Part shown: piece by piece, positions 1 through 6,310 of the stretch
How the letters are laid out: each line of letters opens with the position of its first letter
Position numbering within the stretch: the first letter of the stretch is position 1
Source: CAZTLI01 sp964614375
Lineage (GTDB): Bacteria; Chloroflexota; Anaerolineae; Aggregatilineales; Phototrophicaceae
DNA length: 12,375 bases
Reading direction: 5' to 3'
Assembly (NCBI GenBank): GCA_964614375.1
Contig: CAZTLI010000126.1
Span: forward strand, 1-12,375
Translations under genes and position numbers: made by a program
Notes under the pieces: model-generated
Told to the model about the DNA's origin: nothing
What the model saw: the letters and a program-made list of their open reading frames with translations, nothing else
Databases searched by the model: none

Positions 1-39
1 CCGATGCCCCACAACCAGGTACGGAGAAAACCCGAGAGG

Positions 40-1290
40 TTATTCGTCGCTTCCGCCTTCTTCGTCCGTCATCGCTTCACGTTCGCTGAACGGTGGCGCG
101 GGATAGACAAAATCGGCGGTGGCAAATTCGGCAGGCCAGATGAGTTCCGGGCGACCAGCCTGATACTGTAGGAGCGCCGTCACGACCACACCTGTCCCGT
201 CTTCGCGGAAGGTGACCGGGCCAATGACTGTATCCATGTCGGTTGCGGCAATTGCATCACGCACAGCATCACGGTCAAGCGTGCCCGCGCTTTCAATCGC
301 AGCCGCCGCAATCTGGATGAGCGCGTATGCTGGGCCAACGATAGGATCGGCAGGACGCCCCATCATCTCGATGTGTTGTTCGTTGAGCAAATCCACGCCG
401 GGGAAGGCCATTGCATTGTGCCAGCCGGGCATGAACCCGACATAATCGCCATTGACACCGAGCGACTGCGACCATGTTGGCGGGTCTGGCGCACGTATGA
501 CCAGCGAGAAGGCCGGCGTGAAGTCCAATTCTGCCATTTGCGTCATAATGGTGATGCCATCAGGCGGATTGGGCAGCGACAGCAGCACCTCAACACCTGC
601 TTCTTGCAAGCGCAGAATCTGGTCGGTGAAGTCCTGCGAACCGGGTGCATACTCTTCGACTGCGACGATTTCGTAACCGAATTCTTCTGCATCGGCCTGC
701 CAGAAACCACCGAGTTCGATGCCCCAGTCGGTCTGTTCTTGCAGGATGCCGACGCGGGTCGGACGTTCATCTTCTGGCAGCGTCTCGTTGAGGAATTCAA
801 ACACTGTGCGACTCAAATCGGGTGATTTGGGGAAGGGCGAGAATAGATATTCAAACCCCTGCTGGTGAATGTCCCACAAGGCGAAGGCCACACCCAGATA
901 GGGCACGCCATTGACTTCGGCAACCGCAGCGGCGGCAGCGTGCAAATCACTACCGAAGCCACCCAGATAGATGATGACATCATCGTCGGCATACAGGTCT
1001 TCCAGATTGCTGACCACGCGCACAGGGTCGGATTCGTCATCAAGGAGAATGACTTCCAGCGGAATCTGGCGGTCATATTCCTCGACATAGACGCCACCAC
1101 CTTCATTGATGTTCGCGACCGCCATCATATAGCCGCGTTCGACCTGTGCCCCACCACCGGCGTAACGCCCGGTCAACGGTACAGTCGCGCCCAGACGAAT
1201 CGTATCGGGGCCATCGTCCTGTGCCACCGCCAGCGCGCCCATCGAAATCAGCAGCGCGCCTAACAACAACACGATAAACAAACGTTTCAT
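40..1290 (-). CDS. HAAT/Liv-type ABC transporter substrate-binding protein
   Basis: This is a secreted solute receptor of the branched-chain amino acid/amide/aromatic-acid (Peripla_BP_6, LivJ-like) family, 416 residues, a normal length. Residues 1-23 form a clear signal peptide: KR at the start, a Leu/Ile/Val-rich core, then an ALAVA site before QDD. There is no lipobox cysteine, so it is predicted to be freely secreted rather than a lipoprotein. The mature protein opens with IRLGATVPLTGRYA, the typical first strand and ligand loop of the family, and later has the GPAYALIQIAAAAIESAG helix common near the C-terminus. The tail is strongly acidic (about EREAMTDEEGGSDE). The start is supported by AGGAGG eight bases upstream. 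It is the last gene of the liv block, 141 bp after the methyltransferase, and should feed LivHMGF. The ligand cannot be read from sequence. Next to pca genes an aromatic acid is plausible; a branched-chain amino acid is the alternative. Confidence 0.93.
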   Translation of the reverse strand: MKRLFIVLLLGALLISMGALAVAQDDGPDTIRLGATVPLTGRYAGGGAQVERGYMMAVANINEGGGVYVEEYDRQIPLEVILLDDESDPVRVVSNLEDLYADDDVIIYLGGFGSDLHAAAAAVAEVNGVPYLGVAFALWDIHQQGFEYLFSPFPKSPDLSRTVFEFLNETLPEDERPTRVGILQEQTDWGIELGGFWQADAEEFGYEIVAVEEYAPGSQDFTDQILRLQEAGVEVLLSLPNPPDGITIMTQMAELDFTPAFSLVIRAPDPPTWSQSLGVNGDYVGFMPGWHNAMAFPGVDLLNEQHIEMMGRPADPIVGPAYALIQIAAAAIESAGTLDRDAVRDAIAATDMDTVIGPVTFREDGTGVVVTALLQYQAGRPELIWPAEFATADFVYPAPPFSEREAMTDEEGGSDE

Positions 1291-1298
1291 TGCAAAAA

Positions 1299-1304
1299 CC
1301 TCCT
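1299..1304 (-). promoter_or_regulatory. Strong Shine-Dalgarno of the substrate-binding protein gene
   Basis: The minus strand reads AGGAGG here, eight bases before the ATG at 1290. It is the most consensus-like ribosome site I noticed in the window. That fits the need for more binding protein than permease, and it fixes the start codon. Confidence 0.8.
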
Positions 1305-1319
1305 AATCCTTCATAGCAT

Positions 1320-1351
1320 ATTATATTTTGCTGAAGTCACCACGACTTCAG
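1320..1351 (-). promoter_or_regulatory. Hairpin plus TATAAT box ahead of the binding-protein gene
   Basis: The arms 1331-1338 and 1344-1351 are perfect 8-bp inverted complements (CTGAAGTC and GACTTCAG) around a 5-base loop. Just downstream on the minus strand a TATAAT occurs at 1320-1325, about 30 bp before the start codon. I see no matching -35 box at 16-18 bp, so a sigma70 promoter is not established. The hairpin has no T-run after it on the minus strand, so it is not a textbook terminator. It could be an operator, an mRNA-stabilising or processing hairpin that lets the binding protein be expressed apart from the upstream liv genes, or a dispersed repeat. Confidence 0.4.
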
Positions 1352-1390
1352 TGTCACAAATGCGCCACACAACCCCGGAGTTTATACAGG

Positions 1391-1416
1391 ATTGGGTGTC
1401 ACATGAGTTACCCAAT
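1391..1416. repeat. Inverted repeat just after the methyltransferase stop
   Basis: ATTGGGT at 1391-1397 and ACCCAAT at 1410-1416 are perfect 7-bp arms around a 12-base loop. The site lies 15 bp beyond the end of the methyltransferase gene. No T-run follows on the minus strand. It could be a weak 3'-end hairpin; its function is unknown. Confidence 0.35.
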
Positions 1417-1431
1417 TGGATGGCGTGCTCA

Positions 1432-2544
1432 CTAATCGCCCCAGATGTCGCGGGCGGTATTGACAACCATTTCGAGCTTCGCCCACTGGTCAGCTTCGGT
1501 GATGTCGTTGCCATGCACGGTGCTCGAAAAGCCACACTGTGGACTCAGGCACATCTGGTCAATCGGCATATACTGCGCCGCTTCTTCAACCCGTTTTTTG
1601 AGGGCAGCGCCACCTTCGAGCGCCGCTTCTTTGGTCGTCACCAGACCGAGCACCACGGTTTTGTTTTCGGGCACAAACCGCAGCGGCGCAAAATCGCCAG
1701 AGCGTTCATCATCATACTCAAGGAAATAGCCATCAACATTCAATTCATTGAACAGTACCTCAGCCACCGGTTCATAGCCCCCTTCGGCAACCCACGCACT
1801 GCGGAAATTCCCCCGGCACAAATGAATGCCGATACGCAAATCGTCGGGACGGTCATCAATGACCTTGTTAATCAATTCCGCATAGGCGCGCGGCAGTTCA
1901 TCCGGGTCATCGCCGCGCTCTTTCGCGCCCTGGCGCAATTTGGGGTCGCACAGATAGGCCAGATTGGTATCGTCCAGTTGAATATAGCGACTGCCCGCAT
2001 CGTACAGCGATTTGATTTCGTCGCGATAACATTGCGCCAGATCATCGAAAAAATCTTCCATATCGGGATAGGCCTCGATGTCAATCGCCTTGCGCCCGCC
2101 GCGAAAATGCACCATCGTCGGCGAAGGAATCGTCACCTTCGGCGTTTGCCCTGTGACTTCTTTCAGGAAGTTGAAATCGTCTTTCTGAATATCTTCAACA
2201 TGCTTCAACTTACCCGTGACCGATAGGCGCGGTGGCGCGAAATCAACCGTGCCGCCTTTGCCTTTGAACTGGACGTTGATGCCGCCGCTGACCGTGACCC
2301 CTTGCAACCGTTCCAGAAAATCAACATGAAAGAATGTCCGGCGGAATTCACCATCGGTGATACTTTTCAGGCCGACATTTTCCTGCTTCCTGATGACATC
2401 GCGGATCGCATCGTCTTCGACTTCGCGCAGTTCGTCCCGGGTGATGTCGCCATTTTGAAAGCGGGCGCGCGCATCCAGCAAGAATTGTGGGCGCAGCAAA
2501 CTGCCAACATGATCGGCTCTAAAGGGTGGGTTAATTTTGCTCAT
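1432..2544 (-). CDS. MetE C-terminal-like (YxjG-type) cobalamin-independent methyltransferase
   Basis: 370 residues, about half of full MetE, matching the single-barrel YxjG/YxjH-type or 'core' methionine synthase group of the UROD/MetE-like superfamily. The N-terminus (RADHVGSLLRP) is typical. The four zinc ligands known from MetE can all be placed: His241 and Cys243 in IGIHLCRGN, Glu276 in YFLEYDD, and Cys337 in LSPQCGFSS. An intact zinc-thiolate methyltransferase site is therefore likely. The expected reaction is methyl transfer to a thiol such as homocysteine from methyl-folate or another methyl donor; the true donor is unknown. Its ATG overlaps the livM stop by 4 bp (ATGA), with GAGGA about seven bases upstream, so it is translationally coupled to a transporter gene. 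That placement is unusual for a housekeeping methionine synthase. Methyl groups released from methoxy-aromatics are one possible link, which is speculative. Confidence 0.85.
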   Translation of the reverse strand: MSKINPPFRADHVGSLLRPQFLLDARARFQNGDITRDELREVEDDAIRDVIRKQENVGLKSITDGEFRRTFFHVDFLERLQGVTVSGGINVQFKGKGGTVDFAPPRLSVTGKLKHVEDIQKDDFNFLKEVTGQTPKVTIPSPTMVHFRGGRKAIDIEAYPDMEDFFDDLAQCYRDEIKSLYDAGSRYIQLDDTNLAYLCDPKLRQGAKERGDDPDELPRAYAELINKVIDDRPDDLRIGIHLCRGNFRSAWVAEGGYEPVAEVLFNELNVDGYFLEYDDERSGDFAPLRFVPENKTVVLGLVTTKEAALEGGAALKKRVEEAAQYMPIDQMCLSPQCGFSSTVHGNDITEADQWAKLEMVVNTARDIWGD

Positions 2545-3530
2545 GGTAATTCCTCTTGTATATCTGAATAGGTTTGTTTGGGTTTTTCCGGGCGTTTTGG
2601 GGTGGCTGCGCCAAATCGCTGGCGAATACGGTCGATGAATTCGATAAAACCACCCGGCAGCACCAGAACGACAAGGACAAAAATCACACCGAAAAGGATT
2701 AAATGCACATTCGCGAGGTCGGGATTACTACCGAGAATGTCGCGCAGAACGACAAAAAAGATGGCGCCAACCAGGGGGCCGGTCAACGTGCCGATGCCGC
2801 CGATAAACGTCACCAGCAGCGCATCAAATGTCCATTCCGGGCTGAAGGTCAGGCTGTGATAGTAACTGAGGTGATAGTAACCGAACGTACCCCCGACTAA
2901 TCCAGCGAGAAAGGCGCTCAACACAAACGCGAACAAACTGTGGCTGAAAACGTTGATGCCAATCGAACGGGCGGCCTCTTCATCTTCGCGAATCGCCATC
3001 ATACCCAGCCCGATCCGAGAACGGTACAACCACATCGACACCGCAACGATGATAAGCAGCACCACCAGCGCCAACAAATAGCGCGACGGCAATTCGTACT
3101 CGCGCAGCATCGGCCCCCGTAAACCTGAAATGCGCGGCAGATTGGTATTCACCGTCAGGCGCAGGGCTTCGGCCAGGGCGAGCGTGCCGACGGAGAAATA
3201 AATCCCTTTCAAGCGCAGGGCAGGCGCGCCGATGATGATGGCGGCGATGGCGGCGACAAGGCCTCCCAGCAAAAATGCCAGAAGCACATGCACGTTATGT
3301 ACCATCCACAATTCGCGCGTGACCAGCGCCCCTAAGCCAAAAAAAGCGACATGACCGAGATTGACCCGCCCCACAAATCCCGCGAGGATATTCCAGCTTA
3401 CCGCCAACCCCGCAATTTGGAACAACGCAATGAACAAATGCAGATCACTGTCTCTAAACAGGTTGCTAAACGGCAGGAGCAGCAGCGCCAGTCCGACGAC
3501 ACCAAATGCTAACCAGCGTCTACTAATCAT
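2541..3530 (-). CDS. livM: HAAT ABC transporter permease LivM
   Basis: Inner-membrane permease subunit that pairs with LivH. It is 329 residues from the ATG at 3530. I prefer this start because GGAGA lies five bases upstream; an in-frame TTG at 3542 would add four residues (MENV) without a better ribosome site. The protein is mostly hydrophobic, with segments around residues 8-22, 32-50, 60-72, 83-102, 150-168, 198-217, 236-264 and 278-293. Family motifs are AGFVGRVNLGHVAFFGLGA (50-68), the cytoplasmic ATPase-coupling loop AIREDEEAARSIGIN (179-193), and GGIGTLTGP (244-252). The C-terminus is a charged cytoplasmic tail. The start overlaps the livH stop by 8 bp and the stop overlaps the methyltransferase start by 4 bp, so the three genes are one tightly coupled unit. 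Confidence 0.93.
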   Translation of the reverse strand: MISRRWLAFGVVGLALLLLPFSNLFRDSDLHLFIALFQIAGLAVSWNILAGFVGRVNLGHVAFFGLGALVTRELWMVHNVHVLLAFLLGGLVAAIAAIIIGAPALRLKGIYFSVGTLALAEALRLTVNTNLPRISGLRGPMLREYELPSRYLLALVVLLIIVAVSMWLYRSRIGLGMMAIREDEEAARSIGINVFSHSLFAFVLSAFLAGLVGGTFGYYHLSYYHSLTFSPEWTFDALLVTFIGGIGTLTGPLVGAIFFVVLRDILGSNPDLANVHLILFGVIFVLVVLVLPGGFIEFIDRIRQRFGAATPKRPEKPKQTYSDIQEELP

Positions 3531-4404
3531 GACGTTCTCCAAACAAGCCCTCTGGACGCAAACTCAAAATGACCAGAAAGATGACTAATCCCACCAGTTC
3601 CTTATACTGCCCGCCGACAACCAATCCACTGGCGGCCTCCGCAACACCGAGCATGATACCGGCGATAAACGTGCCCGGCATACTGCCCAATCCTGCCAGC
3701 ACGACGACAATCAACGCCTTGAGCGTCCAGCCAAGACCGATGTTCGGGCTAACACTCTGCTGCATCGTCACCAGCATCCCGGCAAGACCTGCGAGCATCG
3801 CGCCCAGAGAAAAAGTAATCAAATACATGCGGCGGATGTTGATTCCGGTCAGGCTGGCCGTGCGCCAATCTTCCGCCGTCGCGCGGATGGCCTTGCCCCA
3901 ATAGGTGCGCCGCAGGAATACTTGCAGCCCCAGCACGACCAAGGCACCAATGATCAACCCCGAAAACCGCACTAAGGGCAGCCGAACCCCTATATCCAGC
4001 GCGGCGGTTGAATAACTGGTGGTGATGCTGCGTTCATCCGCCGTAAACAGGCGAATGGCGATGGTTTGCAAGATAAGCGTGAGACCAAAGCCAATCAGCA
4101 GCGAATTTTTGATGCGATTTTCTTCATCTAATTGCACCACGCGCGAGAACAAGCCCAGATGCAGCAGCGCGCCGCCCACCAACAACACCGGCCCCACAAC
4201 GAGCAGCGATAAATAGGGGTCGATACCCCACGTCTGAAATAGATAAAATGCAGTATAACCGCCGAGCATGATGAGTTCGCCATGCGCGACATTCAACACC
4301 TTGAGGACGCCGAACACCAGCGACAAACCCATCGCCGCCAGGCCATAGAGCGACCCCGCCAGCACGCCCGATACTAAACTTTGAAGAATAAACTCCGATG
4401 ACAT
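3523..4404 (-). CDS. livH: HAAT ABC transporter permease LivH
   Basis: Inner-membrane permease, 293 residues, the usual LivH length, with about eight hydrophobic segments. Recognisable motifs are NVAHGELIMLGGY (38-50), the coupling loop RATAEDWRTASLTGIN (174-189) that contacts the ATPases, LAGLGSMPGTFIAG (236-249) and the C-terminal RPEGLFG (283-289). The ATG at 4402-4404 is preceded by AAAGGA six bases upstream. The first 33 coding bases and the 22 bases before the start lie in a 55-bp segment that is repeated beyond the N gap (4527-4581). The copy on this side is continuous with the full reading frame, so it is taken as the real one. With LivM it forms the membrane channel of the importer. 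Confidence 0.94.
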   Translation of the reverse strand: MSSEFILQSLVSGVLAGSLYGLAAMGLSLVFGVLKVLNVAHGELIMLGGYTAFYLFQTWGIDPYLSLLVVGPVLLVGGALLHLGLFSRVVQLDEENRIKNSLLIGFGLTLILQTIAIRLFTADERSITTSYSTAALDIGVRLPLVRFSGLIIGALVVLGLQVFLRRTYWGKAIRATAEDWRTASLTGINIRRMYLITFSLGAMLAGLAGMLVTMQQSVSPNIGLGWTLKALIVVVLAGLGSMPGTFIAGIMLGVAEAASGLVVGGQYKELVGLVIFLVILSLRPEGLFGERHD

Positions 4405-4426
4405 AGTAATCCTTTAATATTTTGTG
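4372..4426. repeat. 55-bp duplicated gap flank, copy 1 (livH 5' end)
   Basis: These 55 bases, covering the first codons and leader of livH, are identical to 4527-4581 on the other side of the N run. They end exactly at the first N. The pattern is that of two contigs sharing an overlap that the scaffolder did not collapse. Confidence 0.95.
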
Positions 4427-4526
4427 NNNNNNNNNNNNNNNNNNNNNNNNNNNNNNNNNNNNNNNNNNNNNNNNNNNNNNNNNNNNNNNNNNNNNNNNNN
4501 NNNNNNNNNNNNNNNNNNNNNNNNNN
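4427..4526. other. Assembly gap of exactly 100 N
   Basis: The run is exactly 100 N, a conventional placeholder for a gap of unknown size. With identical 55-bp sequence at both edges, the real gap is probably zero or negative. Collapsing the copies would leave about 166 bp between livF and livH. Confidence 0.97.
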
Positions 4527-4581
4527 TACTAAACTTTGAAGAATAAACTCCGATGACATAGTAATCCTTTAATATTTTGTG
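4527..4581. repeat. 55-bp duplicated gap flank, copy 2 (false livH start)
   Basis: Perfect copy of 4372-4426, starting directly after the last N. It holds a second livH ATG (4557-4559) whose reading frame runs straight into the Ns. I do not treat this as a second gene or a real livH fragment. Confidence 0.93.
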
Positions 4582-4725
4582 TCACTGGTTGTTTGCCGCT
4601 GGCTAAAAACAAGTGAACCGCAAAGGGCGCAAAGGATACAGGGATACGACGCGCACCCTCACGCCCGCTTTTGCACATCCCTTGTGCGTGGCACTATCTT
4701 GCCCGCGACCCTTTTTCACCACGAC
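4582..4725. other. livF-livH intergenic spacer
   Basis: 144 bp with no gene. It contains a degenerate copy of the dispersed repeat (4616-4643) and a short GCACA/TGTGC hairpin near 4673-4687. On the minus strand no T-run follows this hairpin, so I do not call a terminator. livH is probably still expressed with livGF, but a weak internal signal cannot be excluded. Confidence 0.5.
4616..4643 (+). repeat. Dispersed CACAGAG-type repeat, degenerate copy
   Basis: These 28 bases match 22 of 28 positions of 11334-11361 on the same strand without gaps, sharing the core AACC.C...GGGC.CAAAGGA. Both copies lie in non-coding spacers. The sequence resembles a short non-coding repeat that I recall as frequent in several bacterial phyla. 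Confidence 0.55.
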
Positions 4726-5433
4726 CTACAATCCTAAATACGCTTCTTGAATACGTTTATCGCTCAATAGCTCGGCACCCTCGCCTTCGCCGACGACCAC
4801 CCCATTTTCGAGAATGTAGCCATAACTGGCCGCTTCCAGCGCCAGATTGACATTCTGCTCGACAATCAAAATCGTCACACCATCTTCTTCGTTGATGCGC
4901 TTAATGACCTTGAAAATGTCTTCGACAATCAAGGGCGCCAGCCCTAAGGACGGTTCATCAAGGATGAGCATTTCGGGTCGCGCCATCAACGCCCGTCCAA
5001 TCGCCAGCATTTGCCGTTCGCCGCCGCTGAGTGTCCCGGCGCGCTGTGTCTGACGCTCCTGCAAACGCGGGAAAATGCTGAACACATGCTGTAGACTGGT
5101 GTCTTTAAAGCGCCGGGCGCTGGCCGGGAAAGCCCCCAATTCCAGATTTTCCAGCACCGATAAGGTCGAGAATGTGCCGCGCCACTCCGGGACGAGATAG
5201 AGGCCAGAACTGACGATATGATGTGTTGGCGTATGGGTGATGTCTACGCCATTGAAAAACACCTGCCCCGACATCGGGCGCATCAAACCCAGCGCGGTTT
5301 TGAGGATTGTCGTTTTGCCCGCGCCATTCGACCCCAGCAGCGCGACAATACCATGTTTCGGCACTGTCAGCGACACGCCCCACAATACTTGAATATCTTC
5401 ATAGGCGACGTTCAGATCAAACAGAGTGAGCAT
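4726..5433 (-). CDS. livF: HAAT ABC transporter ATP-binding protein LivF
   Basis: Cytoplasmic ATPase, 235 residues from the ATG at 5433, the normal LivF length. I chose this start because GGGGAG lies five bases upstream; an in-frame GTG at 5454 would add seven residues and overlap livG further. Motifs in order: Walker A GSNGAGKTT (34-42), Q-loop position in VPEWRGTF (81-88, Glu as usual for LivF), canonical signature LSGGE (135-139), Walker B LILDE (156-160) and SLGLAP. The switch position is Gln193 in VEQN rather than His, which is normal for LivF. The C-terminus AYLGL is also typical. Its start overlaps the livG stop by 17 bp, implying coupled translation and a LivG-LivF heterodimer driving LivHM. 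Confidence 0.94.
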   Translation of the reverse strand: MLTLFDLNVAYEDIQVLWGVSLTVPKHGIVALLGSNGAGKTTILKTALGLMRPMSGQVFFNGVDITHTPTHHIVSSGLYLVPEWRGTFSTLSVLENLELGAFPASARRFKDTSLQHVFSIFPRLQERQTQRAGTLSGGERQMLAIGRALMARPEMLILDEPSLGLAPLIVEDIFKVIKRINEEDGVTILIVEQNVNLALEAASYGYILENGVVVGEGEGAELLSDKRIQEAYLGL

Positions 5434-6151
5434 AACTACTCCCCAGATAGGCACTAATCACATCGGGATTTTGCACGACTTCAGACGGCGTGCCCTCGGC
5501 AATTTTCATCCCGGCATTGAGCACGACAATGCGGTCACTGCAACTGGTGATGGCTTTGATGATGTGTTCGACCACAATCACGGTCACGCCCTGATGTTTG
5601 AGGCGTTTAATGAATTCAACCGCCTGTGTCACTTCGGACGGATTCAACCCCGCCATGAATTCATCGAGCAAGAGCAGTTGGGGTTCTGTCGCCAGCGCAC
5701 GGGCGATTTCCAGCCACTTACGCTGCATGACCGTCAATTGATGGGCGGGCAGGTCGGCATAATCCAGTAAATCGACATTGGCGAGGGCATCACGCGCGCG
5801 GGTTTCGGCATCACGCCGGGAACGCACAAAGCTGCCGCCATACCACGCACCCGCCAGCGCATTTTCGAGCACGGTCAGGTGCATAAACGGGCGCACAGAT
5901 TGATAGGTGCGGGCAATCCCGCGCTGTACGATGCGGTGCGCCGATAAACCAGTAATGGCATCACCCCTGAAGCGCACCTCCCCCGAAGAGGGCGGGAACG
6001 TTCCGGCGATGATATTGAATATCGTTGATTTGCCCGACCCATTGGGACCAATCAGGCCAAGCGTCTCGCCCGCTTCGAGTGCGAAGGAGACATTGGATAA
6101 AGCCTGTAACCCACCAAAGGCTTTATTGATGTTGTGTACTTGCAACAGCAT
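5417..6151 (-). CDS. livG: HAAT ABC transporter ATP-binding protein LivG, variant signature
   Basis: Cytoplasmic ATPase, 244 residues. Walker A GPNGSGKST is at 35-43, the Q-loop Gln84 in RTYQ, Walker B LLLLDE at 159-164 with catalytic Glu164, the LivG-type MAGLNPSE at 166-173, and the switch His196 in VVEH. The ABC signature is abnormal: where LivG usually has LSYGQQR or LSGGQ, this protein has LTVMQRK (139-145), followed by a normal LEIARALA. The serine and both glycines of the motif are missing while all other motifs are intact. The ATP site built from the LivF Walker A and this signature is therefore probably degenerate, and the other site canonical. I recall similar LTLxxRK forms in some Liv-like systems, so this is likely a subfamily trait, not a sequencing error. 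No strong ribosome site precedes the ATG. It opens the transporter block, 159 bp after the CoA-transferase. Confidence 0.92.
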   Translation of the reverse strand: MLLQVHNINKAFGGLQALSNVSFALEAGETLGLIGPNGSGKSTIFNIIAGTFPPSSGEVRFRGDAITGLSAHRIVQRGIARTYQSVRPFMHLTVLENALAGAWYGGSFVRSRRDAETRARDALANVDLLDYADLPAHQLTVMQRKWLEIARALATEPQLLLLDEFMAGLNPSEVTQAVEFIKRLKHQGVTVIVVEHIIKAITSCSDRIVVLNAGMKIAEGTPSEVVQNPDVISAYLGSSYAHSV

Positions 6152-6170
6152 AAGGGGCTAGTCTTTCTGC

Positions 6171-6200
6171 ATGATGCGCTATGTTAATGACTATTTTCAA
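6171..6200 (-). promoter_or_regulatory. Possible sigma70-like promoter for livG
   Basis: On the minus strand TTGAAA (6195-6200, 5 of 6 to consensus) is followed after 18 bp by CATCAT (6171-6176, 4 of 6). Transcription would begin about 10-15 bases before the livG ATG, which would fit the poor Shine-Dalgarno there. The match is weak and could be chance. Confidence 0.25.
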
Positions 6201-6270
6201 TCCATCGTAATGTCTGTCGGTTGGCGCTTTGTGGTCTAAAAATGCAACCACACGCATTTCAGCTAAAAAA

Positions 6271-6289
6271 CACTGTGTCCACTGCGGTT
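6271..6289 (-). repeat. Possible third copy of the dispersed repeat
   Basis: Read on the minus strand, these 19 bases (AACCGCAGTGGACACAGTG) agree with the other copies at about 14 of 19 positions, including AACC.CAG.GG.CACA. It is intergenic, between the CoA-transferase and livG. A chance resemblance is possible. Confidence 0.35.
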
Positions 6290-6310
6290 CAATCGTTAAT
6301 CGCATTCATT

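Noticed and set aside
1..39. Remnant of another gene left of the binding-protein stop
   Set aside because: Only 39 bases are visible and nothing recognisable can be read from them.
1351..2226. Long plus-strand open frame (about 291 codons)
   Set aside because: It lies antisense to the methyltransferase gene, has no recognisable family features, and the opposite frame has clear catalytic motifs.
3523..3542. TTG at 3542 as the livM start
   Set aside because: The ATG at 3530 has a well-spaced GGAGA and a more typical N-terminus; the upstream TTG uses part of that ribosome site as codons.
4374..4559. Apparent small gene starting with a second copy of the livH N-terminus and running through the Ns
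   Set aside because: It is created by the duplicated gap flank, and most of its codons are N.
4616..4643. CRISPR array or tandem repeat together with the copies at 6271 and 11334
   Set aside because: The copies are kilobases apart, degenerate and in different orientations; there are no regular spacers and no cas genes.
4673..4687. Terminator after livF
   Set aside because: The stem is only 5 bp (GCACA/TGTGC) and is followed by A-rich, not T-rich, sequence in the direction of transcription.
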